DNA of 64,000 bases, from NCBI GenBank assembly GCA_965248975.1, contig CBDFKU010000013.1:124001-188000 (forward strand), in the 5' to 3' direction. Below, piece after piece: positions 8,556 through 17,209 of the stretch. Positions within the stretch are counted from its first letter, which is position 1. Every line of letters starts with the position of its first letter. The notes below the pieces were generated by a model, which ran no database searches, was not told the DNA's origin, and saw only the letters and a program-made list of their open reading frames with translations. The translations under genes were made by a program, and so were the position numbers. The DNA is from CBDFKU01 sp965248975. Lineage in GTDB: Bacteria; Chloroflexota; Dehalococcoidia; Lucifugimonadales; JAGWBF01.

Positions 8556-9662
8556 CTAGCCGAAGATGGCCTCGGGCAGCAGGGCGGTGGCGGTGACGTT
8601 GGGCAGGTCCACCACGTTCCCGATCCTGAGGTCGACGATCACGCTGCAGATGACGTAGGACTGCTCACGGGTGAAGCCCCGCTCCTGGAGCAGGTCGATC
8701 ATGTTCATCATGGCGTTGCGGGCCGCCAGGGTGAGGTTCTCGCCATCGTTGGAGCCGTCCTCCCGGATGGGCATGCCCATGGTGGCGATGAAGTTATACG
8801 GCGCCGCCCACTCCGGTGCGTTGAAATAGCCCGAGTGGGAAAACCTGGGCCAGGTAATGTTGTGCCGGGCCGCCTCACCATCCAGCACCTTGAAGCGTAC
8901 TGCCGCGGTGGCGCTCATCTCCACGGCAGCGATGCACACCTCGCCGTCGCCCTGGGAAAAGTGGGCGTCGCCCGTGGAAAACAGGGCGCCATCCACGTTC
9001 ACCGGAAGGAACAGCTTGGAGCCCTTGGTAAGCTGCTTGATGTCCACGTTGCCGCAGTTCTCCCGGGGCGGCCCGGTGCGCAGCCCCTCACTGGCTACGG
9101 GCTCTCTGCTGGGTACCGCCGAGTCGGCCGTCGGCGGGCCGGATATGCCTCCCCGGCCTCGCAGCTCGGTCTCTCGCCGGCTGTACTCCTGCATCTGGGC
9201 GTGGGAGGGCGCGATACCGGACACCCCCATGAAGGAGCCGTTGGGGATGCGCACACCGGGGATCTGGGCGGAAGTGGCCCAGCCGTCCTTGATGGTCCAG
9301 TGCACCAGGTACGGCTCCTGGAAGAAGTCCCGCAGGAAGCCGATCCCGGGCACGAAGAAGGTCCACGCGGTGGCTTCGGGGATGACGTCCAGGAACTCCA
9401 CCTCAAGGAGGTCTCCCGGCTTGGCTCCCTTGACGTAGGCGGGACCGGTCAGGGCGTGGGCCGCCCCGGTCTGCATCTTACCCAGGTCTTCGGACGTCCA
9501 GTTGGGGAGTATCTGGCAGTCTAGGGCGTCCCTGGTCTGGAAGACTACCTCCTCGCCCTGATCCACCTCTATGACGGGCTGGATGTCCGGGTGCCAGCGG
9601 TTGTGGCCCTTCTCGGGCTCCTCAACCAGTCGTTTGTTGCGGTCTATCTCGATGCTTTTCAT
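8556..9662 (-). CDS. acetamidase/formamidase family protein (copy 1)
   Basis: A 368-residue acetamidase/formamidase with the same motifs as its downstream twin: GPAYVKGAKPGDLLEVEFLD, MGVSGIAPSHAQ and STGDAHFSQGDGEVC. Both copies start MKSIEIDR and end NVTATALLPEAIFG, so the duplication covers the whole gene. The most divergent stretch is around residues 155-190. It is the first gene of the minus-strand run; a promoter with a perfect TTGACA lies at 9729-9757. The amide substrate is unknown. Two slightly different copies suggest either two substrates or gene dosage. Confidence 0.9.
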   Translation of the reverse strand: MKSIEIDRNKRLVEEPEKGHNRWHPDIQPVIEVDQGEEVVFQTRDALDCQILPNWTSEDLGKMQTGAAHALTGPAYVKGAKPGDLLEVEFLDVIPEATAWTFFVPGIGFLRDFFQEPYLVHWTIKDGWATSAQIPGVRIPNGSFMGVSGIAPSHAQMQEYSRRETELRGRGGISGPPTADSAVPSREPVASEGLRTGPPRENCGNVDIKQLTKGSKLFLPVNVDGALFSTGDAHFSQGDGEVCIAAVEMSATAAVRFKVLDGEAARHNITWPRFSHSGYFNAPEWAAPYNFIATMGMPIREDGSNDGENLTLAARNAMMNMIDLLQERGFTREQSYVICSVIVDLRIGNVVDLPNVTATALLPEAIFG

Positions 9663-9728
9663 GGGACTCTCCTAGCGGCTCTCGAAGTGGGGCTGAGGTA
9701 CTCCGGTACGCGCCCCTCTGCCACGGCG

Positions 9729-9757
9729 AGTGTACTCAGGAGGCTATGCCGTGTCAA
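9729..9757 (-). promoter_or_regulatory. promoter for the formamidase-hyuA-hyuB run
   Basis: Minus strand TTGACA (9757-9752), 17-nt spacer, TACACT (9734-9729). Transcription would begin near 9722, about 60 nt before the ATG at 9662. It is divergent from the promoter at 9796. Confidence 0.6.
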
Positions 9758-9795
9758 CCCCGATCGCGGGTTCCAGACACATTTCGGCCCACCCT

Positions 9796-9824
9796 TTGAC
9801 ACCCTTTTGGATGGTGCTTATTAT
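9796..9824 (+). promoter_or_regulatory. promoter for the DUF1800 gene
   Basis: Perfect TTGACA (9796-9801), 17-nt spacer, TATTAT (9819-9824). The predicted start near 9831 lies about 55 nt before the ATG at 9886. The -35 boxes of this and the divergent promoter are only about 40 nt apart, so a shared regulator is possible. Confidence 0.7.
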
Positions 9825-9885
9825 ATATAGGGTCAGGGACAGACAAAGGAGAACCCGAGAACCGTCGTGAGAGGAGAGCAGTTTC

Positions 9886-11322
9886 ATGGCTGATAGCGAT
9901 ATCGCCCTCATAGCTCATCTTATGCGCCGGGCTGGTTTTGGGGCGACCCGGGACGAGCTGGAACAGTACGCGGCCAAGGGCTACGAGGCAATGGTGGAAG
10001 AGCTCCTGAACCCGGAGAAGGCTCCAGCTGACTTGGAGGACGAGGACCTCATTCGCCGCTATCATGTGGACTATAACACCTATCTCTTGGTCATGGGTGC
10101 CGCGGGGTACTGGATGTACCGCATGATTAACACGAGGCGCCCGTTGGAAGAGAAGATAGCCCTCTTCTGGCACGGTATCTTCGCCACCGGATACACCAAA
10201 CTTAATCAGCCCAAGGCCATCGCCAACCAGATACGGATGTTCCGCCGCGACGGTCTGGGGAGCTTCCGAACCTTGCTGGCAGGGATTTCCAGAGACCCGG
10301 CCATGATGTTCTGGCTTGACAACATCGACAACCACAGGGAAGGGGTGAACGAGAACTTCGGTCGGGAGCTCCTGGAGCTCTTCTCCATGGGAGTGGGTAA
10401 CTACACCGAGGACGATGTGAGACAGGCCTCCCGTGCCTTCACCGGCTGGACCATCCGCAACCCCGAGTACATGGCCGCCAGGGCGGCGGTGTGCTCTACT
10501 TACCCCTACGCCCGTCTGGACTGGCAGTTCGAGTACATGGGAGACGACCACGACGATGGCGAGAAGACCTTCTTGGGACACACCGGCCGGTTCAACGGCG
10601 AAGACATCGTCGACATAATCGTGCAGCAGGAAGCCACGGCCCGATTCATTTCCAGGCACCTCTACACCTTCTTTGTGGCAGACGAGCCCCAGGTCCCCGC
10701 CTGGGAGACGGTGCCTCCCAGAGACCCACAGGCGATCCAGTCCCTGGTCGACGAGTACTTTCGGAGCAACTACGATATTCGCTCGGTGCTCCGGGTTCTC
10801 TTCAAATCCGACTTCTTCAAGCAGGCTACCTTCGCCAAGATCAAGAGCCCAACGGAGCTGATAACCGGGGCCGCCCGGATCGCTGGAACCCACCGACAGC
10901 CCAACTTGAACCATAGCGTTCTGTCGGTGGCAGGTTTCAACATGGGCCAACAGCTCATGGACCCCCCCAGCGTCGAGGGCTGGCACACCGGTAATGAGTG
11001 GCTCACAACCGGAAGCCTGGTGGAGCGGGTCAATTTCGCCGCCGATCAGTTCGGAACGATAGACAACCCGGGAGTGGCATTCATCGTGAACAGGATCAAA
11101 GGCCAGGGCACGCAGCTAACCGCCGAAGGGCTGGTGGACTCGTGCCTCGACCTGATGGGACCGCTGTCGGTCTCGGATACCACCAGGCAAGAGTTGGTGG
11201 CTCAGGCAGGGGCCGGCGGAGCGATCTCCTTCGGGTCCGAGGAGGAAAGCCGGGCCGGGGCGGAGAAGATCAAGGGAATACTTCAGCTGATAGTGTCCAC
11301 GCGGGAGTACCAGCTGGCCTGA
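9886..11322 (+). CDS. DUF1800 domain-containing protein
   Basis: A 478-residue protein that matches the DUF1800 family. Recognisable blocks are HLMRRAGFGATRDELEQYAA at the N-terminus, RRPLEEKIALFWHGIFATGY near residue 85, NENFGRELLELFSMGVGNYTE near residue 155, ASRAFTGWTI near 180, and MDPPSVEGWHTGNEWLT near 365. The function of the family is not established. DUF1800 genes usually stand beside a DUF1501 gene, but here the neighbour is an NHL propeller (11386). No signal peptide is obvious at the N-terminus. It has its own near-consensus promoter at 9796-9824. Confidence 0.85.
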   Translation: MADSDIALIAHLMRRAGFGATRDELEQYAAKGYEAMVEELLNPEKAPADLEDEDLIRRYHVDYNTYLLVMGAAGYWMYRMINTRRPLEEKIALFWHGIFATGYTKLNQPKAIANQIRMFRRDGLGSFRTLLAGISRDPAMMFWLDNIDNHREGVNENFGRELLELFSMGVGNYTEDDVRQASRAFTGWTIRNPEYMAARAAVCSTYPYARLDWQFEYMGDDHDDGEKTFLGHTGRFNGEDIVDIIVQQEATARFISRHLYTFFVADEPQVPAWETVPPRDPQAIQSLVDEYFRSNYDIRSVLRVLFKSDFFKQATFAKIKSPTELITGAARIAGTHRQPNLNHSVLSVAGFNMGQQLMDPPSVEGWHTGNEWLTTGSLVERVNFAADQFGTIDNPGVAFIVNRIKGQGTQLTAEGLVDSCLDLMGPLSVSDTTRQELVAQAGAGGAISFGSEEESRAGAEKIKGILQLIVSTREYQLA

Positions 11323-11385
11323 TGAGGGGTCCAGCTGGCTGGCGCGGTAGTCACCCGCCCAGGAAACGCGGAGGGAGAAACGTAG

Positions 11386-12405
11386 ATGAGTACACAAGGG
11401 CCATTGCGGTACAGCCACTCCATCGGAAAATTCGATATATTCGGCGGCAACGGCTTCTACAACCCGCTGGACATAGCTTTCGTCGGCGACACCATATACG
11501 TGGTGAGCCGCGGCGGCTCGGCCTCCGCGGAGGGGAACACAACCACCCGGGTCACAATGTGCACACTGGAAGGGAACTACGTGGGCGAGTTCAGCGGCAC
11601 GGGCGCCCGTGAAGGCCTGCTGGCGTGGCCGGTTTCCATCGCCAGCGACGGCGAAGGGAACGTCTACATCTCCGACGAGGCCATCCACGGCATCTCGGTG
11701 TTCAGCAAGAACGGGGAGTTCCTCACCAGGTGGGGGGCCCAGGGAAGCGGAGACGGCGAGTTCGACCGGCCTGCCGGAATTGCCTTCGATTCCAGCGGTA
11801 ACCTCCTGGTGGTGGACAGCGGAAACAACCGGGTACAGAAGTACACCAAAGAGGGGAAGTACCTCACCGCCTGGGGCCGGGCAGGCGCCGGCGACGGCCA
11901 GTTCAACTTGCCTTGGGGCCTATCCATCGATGCTTCCGAAAACGTCTACGTGGCCGACTGGCGCAACGACCGGATCCAGAAGTTCGATGCCTCGGGCAAC
12001 CACCTGGCCACCTGGGGTAAGCCGGGCCGGGGCGAAGGCGAGTTCACTAGGCCGGCTTGGGCCACGGCCGACGACGGGCTGGTCTACATCAGTGACTGGG
12101 GCAACGAGCGGCTACAGGTGCTCGGCGCAGATGGGACGTTCAAAGCCAACTACCGTGGCGAGTCCGGGGTCTCCCGGTGGGGGCAGGATTACCTGGACAC
12201 CAACGTCGACGAGTACGAGGCGAGGAAGCGTTCCGACCTGGAGCCCGATTTGGACCTGCTGCCCGACGATTACCTTCGGGACGAGTCGGCGGCCATCGAA
12301 AAGCTCTTCTGGGGCCCCACATCGGTGAAGCTTGATTCGGCGGGAAGGGTCTACGTGGTAGACAGCTGCCGCCATCGGATCCAGGTGTACCAGAAGCCCG
12401 GGTGA
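11386..12405 (+). CDS. NHL-repeat beta-propeller protein
   Basis: A 339-residue protein built of NHL repeats, with about six blades of the form GEFxRPxGIAxDSxGNLxVVDxxNNRVQKY. Clear examples are FDRPAGIAFDSSGNLLVVDS, FNLPWGLSIDASENVYVADW and FTRPAWATADDGLVYISDW, with WG-x-G-x-G-x-GEF spacers. Such propellers bind proteins or ligands, and some act as lyases. It lacks a visible signal peptide. It lies 63 nt after the DUF1800 gene with AGGGAGAAACGTAG upstream of the ATG, so the two are probably co-transcribed and may work together. Confidence 0.85.
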   Translation: MSTQGPLRYSHSIGKFDIFGGNGFYNPLDIAFVGDTIYVVSRGGSASAEGNTTTRVTMCTLEGNYVGEFSGTGAREGLLAWPVSIASDGEGNVYISDEAIHGISVFSKNGEFLTRWGAQGSGDGEFDRPAGIAFDSSGNLLVVDSGNNRVQKYTKEGKYLTAWGRAGAGDGQFNLPWGLSIDASENVYVADWRNDRIQKFDASGNHLATWGKPGRGEGEFTRPAWATADDGLVYISDWGNERLQVLGADGTFKANYRGESGVSRWGQDYLDTNVDEYEARKRSDLEPDLDLLPDDYLRDESAAIEKLFWGPTSVKLDSAGRVYVVDSCRHRIQVYQKPG

Positions 12406-12432
12406 GGTTTAGTCTAGAAGCCAGGGTGGGAG

Positions 12433-12852
12433 CTAAACCGTAGCGGCCTTCCCGGTGTTGGGGGTCCACTTTCCCTGAACCGGGTAAGCTTCCCCTTTGC
12501 CGGGCCAGGGCGGCATTGTGGCCCCGACGGCCGCCAGCGGCTCGTCCCCAAGGGCGCGAAACTGGAAGTGCGTGCCCACGGGGATGGTGATACAGACGCC
12601 GGCCTCTACTGTCACGACCTCTTCTTGATCGTGCAGTCTCCTCCACATCTCGCCACGCCCGCCCAGGAAGAACCAGATCTCCTCGATCGTGTGGTGGGCG
12701 ACCGCCACAGACGTCCGGCCGGCCGCCAGCTCGAAGTGGGCCAGTCCGCCGTCGCCAAGACCCAGCAGCACCCGCACGTCCGACCCGTCCAGAGCGACGG
12801 CGTCGGGTCGGTCCGGAAGCCTCATGGTCGCGAAGCGATCTAATGGGTCCAA
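12433..12852 (-). CDS. cupin domain-containing protein
   Basis: A 139-residue single-domain cupin. Motif 1 is visible as HHTIEEIWFFLGGRGEMW (His, Glu metal ligands) and motif 2 as ITIPVGTHFQFRALG, which keeps the metal His. A TTG start at 12852 is supported by AGGAAGG 7 nt upstream; an internal ATG at 12825 is the alternative. Cupins of this size bind metal and a small ligand or act as isomerases or dioxygenases, and no more specific role can be given. It converges with the NHL gene and lies just downstream of the CoA transferase on the same strand. Confidence 0.8.
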   Translation of the reverse strand: MDPLDRFATMRLPDRPDAVALDGSDVRVLLGLGDGGLAHFELAAGRTSVAVAHHTIEEIWFFLGGRGEMWRRLHDQEEVVTVEAGVCITIPVGTHFQFRALGDEPLAAVGATMPPWPGKGEAYPVQGKWTPNTGKAATV

Positions 12853-12905
12853 TGTCCGGCCTTCCTGAGGCTGGAGATGGTCGTCATTGCGTCCCTAACC
12901 ACACC

Positions 12906-14153
12906 TCAGACGACCGAGTCTTCCTTCAGGCGGTCTACGTCGTCGGGCCCCAGCCCCAGCAGCTTGCCAAACACCCGCTCGTTGTCGTAGCCCAGGGGAA
13001 CCGACCCCCGCCATATCTTCCCGGGAGTATCCGAGAACTTGGGGGCGATGCCGGTGCCCTTGACCTTTCTTCCCAGGTTGATGTCGTCCCACTCCATGTG
13101 TACGTTACGGGCCTTGTAGTGGGGGTTCTCGGCGGTGTCGGCCGCCGTCATGATGGGGCAACACCCCACCTGGGCGGCGTTCATGATCTCCACGACCTGG
13201 CTCACTGTGCGTTCCTGGGCCCAGCCCCTTAGAATGGCGTCGAACTCGATCCCGCCGATGGACTCCAGGTCCCTGTGGGCCTGCCGCCATTGGTCTTCGG
13301 TGGGGTCCAGGCCCAGAACCCGGCAGACACGGTCGAACACCGTTCCGACGGCGGCGACGATAACCCAGCCGTCGCTGGCCTCATAGGTGTCGTAGGGCTG
13401 GAACATCCCCGCCGCGTTGCCATTCCGCCCCCTGACCAACCCCAGCTCGTAGTAGGCCACCGTCGTGCCGGCCATGACGTGGTGGACCGCCTCGTACTGG
13501 GCCAGGTCGATGACCTGGCCCTTCCCGGTGCGTTGGGCGTTGATGTACCCGGCTAAGGAGGACCAGAGACAGAAGAGCGCGGTGATGTAGTCGGCGGTCC
13601 ACGGGGTCGCCTTGACGGGAGGGTCGGGCTCTGGGAAGCCCGTCACGTTCATCATCCCGCCGAAGGCCTGGCCGATGAAGTCGTAAGACGCCCGGCCCAG
13701 GTAGTCGGGGTGGCCGTCCTGGCCGTATCCGGACACGTGGGCGATGACGATACGGGGGTTCCTCTTCAGGACCGTTTCGTCGTCCAGCCCCCACTCATTG
13801 TAGGTGCCCGGTATGGAAGACTCCATCCAGATGTCGCATTGCTCAATCAGGCGGAGGAAGATGTCTTTGCCCTCGGGGGTGCTCAGGTTGAGGGTCACGT
13901 GGAACATGTTCCGCCGGTCCTGGACCCAGCCGGCGGCGACACTGGACCCATCCTCGGCTTTGATGGGAAACTCCAGGTTCCTCCAAACGCCGTCGCCGAC
14001 CCCGGGCCGTTCGATCTGGATGACTTCGGCGCCCATCTCGGCGGCCATCTCCGCCGCGAAGGGTTGGGCGATGATGGTCCCGCTGGAGAGGATGCGGATG
14101 CCCTGAAGGGGCCCGAACTGCTCCGGAAGCAGCGAATCTCTGGTGGACTCCAT
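12906..14153 (-). CDS. CaiB/BaiF family (class III) CoA transferase
   Basis: A 415-residue family III CoA transferase, which moves CoA between a donor acyl-CoA and an acceptor acid through an aspartyl anhydride. The N-terminal block LQGIRILSSGTIIAQPFAAE, the region GAEVIQIERPGVGDGVWR, and RASYDFIGQAFGGMMNVTG around residue 165, which holds the expected catalytic Asp, are all present. The ATG at 14153 has AAGGAGG upstream; the longer reading from 14258 is not supported. The substrate is unknown. It lies head to head with a gamma-glutamyltransferase and 53 nt upstream of the cupin. Confidence 0.92.
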   Translation of the reverse strand: MESTRDSLLPEQFGPLQGIRILSSGTIIAQPFAAEMAAEMGAEVIQIERPGVGDGVWRNLEFPIKAEDGSSVAAGWVQDRRNMFHVTLNLSTPEGKDIFLRLIEQCDIWMESSIPGTYNEWGLDDETVLKRNPRIVIAHVSGYGQDGHPDYLGRASYDFIGQAFGGMMNVTGFPEPDPPVKATPWTADYITALFCLWSSLAGYINAQRTGKGQVIDLAQYEAVHHVMAGTTVAYYELGLVRGRNGNAAGMFQPYDTYEASDGWVIVAAVGTVFDRVCRVLGLDPTEDQWRQAHRDLESIGGIEFDAILRGWAQERTVSQVVEIMNAAQVGCCPIMTAADTAENPHYKARNVHMEWDDINLGRKVKGTGIAPKFSDTPGKIWRGSVPLGYDNERVFGKLLGLGPDDVDRLKEDSVV

Positions 14154-14229
14154 GCCGTTCCTCCTTCCCCGACTTCGGCCACCAGTATACCCATTGACCT
14201 CTAAAAACGGAAGAACAGGGCACCGAGGC

Positions 14230-14258
14230 TTCCCATCGGGGATGCTGCCCGGTATCAT
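14230..14258 (+). promoter_or_regulatory. possible promoter for the first gamma-glutamyltransferase
   Basis: TTCCCA (14230-14235, 4/6 match), 17-nt spacer, TATCAT (14253-14258, 5/6 match). The predicted start near 14265 precedes CCGGAGGTG and the ATG at 14285. Confidence 0.4.
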
Positions 14259-14284
14259 TAGGAAAATCCCGCCGGAGGTGACGC

Positions 14285-16021
14285 ATGGCGCCGAAGGGAA
14301 TACCCTCTTACAGACCGGCCTTCAGGGCCACCGAGCACATGGTAGTCTCCGGACATTACCTGGCCGCCGCCGCGGGCTTTCGCATCCTGGAGGAGGGCGG
14401 CAACGCCATCGACGCCGGCGTGGCGTCAGGCATCGGCATCAACGTCACCCTGCCCGGAGCCACCAGCTTCGCGGGGGTTGCGCCGATACTGGTGTACCTG
14501 GCCGACCGAAACGAGGTGGTCAGCATCAGCGGGCTGGGCCGCTGGCCCAGGGCAGCCAACCTGGACGACTACACCAAAAGGTACGGCGGCGACATTCCCG
14601 TGGGCATCCCCAGGAGCGTGGTCCCGTCGGCCTGCGACGCCTGGCTGACCGCCCTGGAACGCTACGGCACCATGAGCTTCGAGCAGGTGATCGCGCCCAA
14701 CCTGGAGCTGACCGAGAAGGGATTCCCCGTTTCCGACAGCCTGGCCGAGGCCATCGAAGGTAGCCATGATTACGTCGCGCGATGCCCCGGCACCGCCGAG
14801 GTGTTCATGCCCCGTGGGGTTCCACTCCGGGTGGGTGAGATCGTGGTCCAGAAAGACCTGGCCCGGGTGTTCCGGCAGATGGTGGAGGTCGAGCGGGCCA
14901 ATGCCCATCTAGGCCGGGAGGCAGCCATCAGGGCCGCCCGGGACTTCTTCTATAAAGGCGAGGTGGCCGAGAAGATGGTTGCCTTCAGCCAGCAGGAGGG
15001 CGGCCTCCTAACCATGGACGACTTCGCCCAGTTCAGCGTCGAGGTAGAGGCGCCCCAGTCCGGCACCTACAAGGACCATACCCTGTACACCTGCGGACCG
15101 TGGTGCCAGGGCCCGTCACTCATCCAGATCCTCAATATCCTGGAGGGGTTCGACCTGAAGGCCATGGGCCTGGGTTCAGCCACCTACATCCACACCCTCG
15201 CGGAAGCGATCAAGCTGGCCTTCGCCGACCGCCATCAGTTCTACGGCGATCCTGACTTCGTGGAAGTGCCGATGGCTGGCTTGAACTCCAAGGCTTACGC
15301 CGAGGAGCGCCGGAACGCCGTGGACCCAGGCAGGGCGTGGCCGGAGATGCCCGCTCCCGGCGATCCCTGGCCACATGAAGGTAAGCTGGGAGGTCGCCCT
15401 GTAGTTGCGGCTGCCGGAGGGCCGGGCACTGTGGAGCCGGACACCAGCTACACCTGCGTCGTCGACAGGTGGGGCAACGCCTTCTCGGGGACACCCAGCG
15501 ACGGCTTCGGCACCACTCCCATCGTGCCCGGTCTGGGCATGATTATCTCCTCCCGGGGAACGCAAACCTGGTTGGACCCCGATCATCCCTGCGCTCTGGC
15601 TCCCTGGAAGAGGCCCCGTCTCACGCCCAACCCGGCCATGGCCTTCAAGGACGGAAGGCTGATGATGCCCTTTGGGACACCGGGCGGCGATGCCCAGGTT
15701 CAGGCCATGGTCCAGATGTTCCTGAACATGGTGGAGCACGGGATGGACCCCCAGCAGGCCGTCGAGGAGCCCCGCATCCGCTCGGACAGCTTCCCTAATT
15801 CTTTCTGGCCCCACGTCTATCACCCGGGGCGCCTGAGCATGGAAGGCCGGATCGACGGCGACGTGGCGGCGCAGCTGGAGGGCCTGGGGCACCGGGTCAA
15901 CCGCCTGGACGATTGGACCATGGGAGCCGGTGGCCTCTGCGGAATCCTGGTGGACAACGAGCGGGGCGCGCTCGTAGGCGGAGCCGACCCTCGCAGGGAC
16001 AGCTACGCCATGGGCCGCTAA
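14285..16021 (+). CDS. ggt: gamma-glutamyltransferase family protein (1)
   Basis: A 578-residue Ntn-hydrolase of the gamma-glutamyltranspeptidase family, which cleaves gamma-glutamyl bonds (glutathione and relatives) or N-acyl bonds in related acylases. The N-terminal ILEEGGNAIDAGVASGIGIN motif is present. The auto-processing site is visible in DTSYTCVVDRWGNAF, with Thr387 at the position of the catalytic N-terminal nucleophile of the small subunit. RPRLTPNPAMAFKDGR and MPFGTPGGDAQVQ are C-terminal signatures. No clear signal peptide is seen, so a cytoplasmic location is possible. GGAGG lies 6 nt before the ATG. A second paralog occurs at 20289-22034. Confidence 0.92.
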   Translation: MAPKGIPSYRPAFRATEHMVVSGHYLAAAAGFRILEEGGNAIDAGVASGIGINVTLPGATSFAGVAPILVYLADRNEVVSISGLGRWPRAANLDDYTKRYGGDIPVGIPRSVVPSACDAWLTALERYGTMSFEQVIAPNLELTEKGFPVSDSLAEAIEGSHDYVARCPGTAEVFMPRGVPLRVGEIVVQKDLARVFRQMVEVERANAHLGREAAIRAARDFFYKGEVAEKMVAFSQQEGGLLTMDDFAQFSVEVEAPQSGTYKDHTLYTCGPWCQGPSLIQILNILEGFDLKAMGLGSATYIHTLAEAIKLAFADRHQFYGDPDFVEVPMAGLNSKAYAEERRNAVDPGRAWPEMPAPGDPWPHEGKLGGRPVVAAAGGPGTVEPDTSYTCVVDRWGNAFSGTPSDGFGTTPIVPGLGMIISSRGTQTWLDPDHPCALAPWKRPRLTPNPAMAFKDGRLMMPFGTPGGDAQVQAMVQMFLNMVEHGMDPQQAVEEPRIRSDSFPNSFWPHVYHPGRLSMEGRIDGDVAAQLEGLGHRVNRLDDWTMGAGGLCGILVDNERGALVGGADPRRDSYAMGR

Positions 16022-16050
16022 CGCGCGGGCACGTCCTTGGATCGCCCGAT

Positions 16051-16107
16051 CCTTCAACAAGCTCAGGACCACCCCTCTCCCGGTGGGAGAGGGGCCGGGG
16101 GTGAGGG
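16051..16107. repeat. REP-like intergenic element with hairpin
   Basis: Contains CTTCAACAAGCTCAGGACC followed by a perfect hairpin CCCCTCTCCC (16072-16081)/GGGAGAGGGG (16085-16094) and then GGGGGTGAGGG. The hairpin is similar to the pair at 5149-5209, which suggests a dispersed family. The rest of 16022-16224 holds no gene. Confidence 0.6.
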
Positions 16108-16224
16108 CTAACCGGAAGGCACAGCCCAACCGCCCGCTGCCGAAGCTCCGAGTACTTGACACTGTCATCCGCCAGGCGTCACCATGGTGTGTAACGACTT
16201 TCGACGGCGGTGCGCGGGCGACCC

Positions 16225-17202
16225 ATGAAGCGTCGAGGCCTTCTAATCTTTATCGTTCTGGCCGTTGCCGTGTTCGCCGGCCTGGCCCTCTACGGCGACC
16301 TTTCCGAGGTCGTCGGGCAGATCTCTTCCTTCCCGGTGGCCTACTGGTTCGGCGCCCTGGGCCTGGCCCTGGCCAACTACCTGTTCCGGCTGGCCCGCTG
16401 GCACTACTACCTCAGGGTCGTGGGAGTCAGGATCGGCCTGTGGGCCAGCGCAGCCATCTTTGTGTCCGGTCTCAGCATGGTGGTGAGCCCGGGCCGAGTG
16501 GGAGAGTTGGCCAAGTCCTACTTCCTGAAAGACAAGATGGACGTCCCCGTGGCCGTGTCCTCCTCCGTGGTGGTGGCCGAGCGGGTCACGGACCTGGTCT
16601 CGGTGCTGCTGCTCAGCCTGTGGGGCCTGACCCTCATCTCCTACGGGTGGGTGGTAGGCGTGGTGCTTCTGGCCCTGTTCGGCCTGTTCCTGCTGCTCCT
16701 CGTCTCGCGCTGGGGCAGCCAGAGGTTGCTGCGGCTTCCCATGCCGGTACGATGGAGGTCCTTCCTTACTACGTCCACCGAATCCTTCAGGCGGCTCTAC
16801 TCGCCCCGTCCGCTGACGGTGGCGATGCTGTTGAGCCTGCTGGCATGGTTCGCCGAGGGATGCGGCCTGTGGCTGGTCCTCCGTGGGTTGGACGCCTCGC
16901 TGCCCCTGGGTGAGGCGGTCTCGATCTACTGCGTGGCCACGGTGCTGGGCGCCATCACCATGCTTCCGGGCGGCCTGGTGGGGACGGAAGTGGGTATGGT
17001 AGCATTGCTACGGCAGCGGGAGCTGACCAGCATTCAAGCGTCGACGGCTACCTTCATCATCAGAATCTGCACCCTCTGGTTTGCCGTGGTGATTGGCCTC
17101 GTGGCGCTGATGGTCGTGCAGATGTACCTGCCCAGAAAAGCTTCGCGGGAAGCCGAGGCGACGGCGCCCGTACCGGGCCAGGCAGCGATGCAGGAGGAGT
17201 AG
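16225..17202 (+). CDS. lysylphosphatidylglycerol synthase transmembrane/UPF0104 family protein
   Basis: An integral membrane protein of about 325 residues with roughly eight hydrophobic segments, matching the flippase-like LPG synthase transmembrane (UPF0104) family. Family features visible are FRLARWHYYLRVVG near residue 60, ISGLS-like FVSGLSMVVSPGRVGELAKSY near residue 80, VVVAERVTDL near 115 and TMLPGGLVGTEVGMVALL near 250. The ATG at 16225 is chosen; a GTG at 16210 is an alternative. It sits 7 nt before the UbiA-family gene, and together they suggest handling of polyprenyl-linked or lipid substrates in the membrane. Confidence 0.85.
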   Translation: MKRRGLLIFIVLAVAVFAGLALYGDLSEVVGQISSFPVAYWFGALGLALANYLFRLARWHYYLRVVGVRIGLWASAAIFVSGLSMVVSPGRVGELAKSYFLKDKMDVPVAVSSSVVVAERVTDLVSVLLLSLWGLTLISYGWVVGVVLLALFGLFLLLLVSRWGSQRLLRLPMPVRWRSFLTTSTESFRRLYSPRPLTVAMLLSLLAWFAEGCGLWLVLRGLDASLPLGEAVSIYCVATVLGAITMLPGGLVGTEVGMVALLRQRELTSIQASTATFIIRICTLWFAVVIGLVALMVVQMYLPRKASREAEATAPVPGQAAMQEE

Positions 17203-17209
17203 GAACCCA

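Noticed and set aside
9754..10986. Long minus-strand open frame (about 410 codons) antisense to the DUF1800 gene
   Set aside because: The plus-strand frame matches a known family with a promoter and start; the antisense frame has no family resemblance and is expected in GC-rich DNA.
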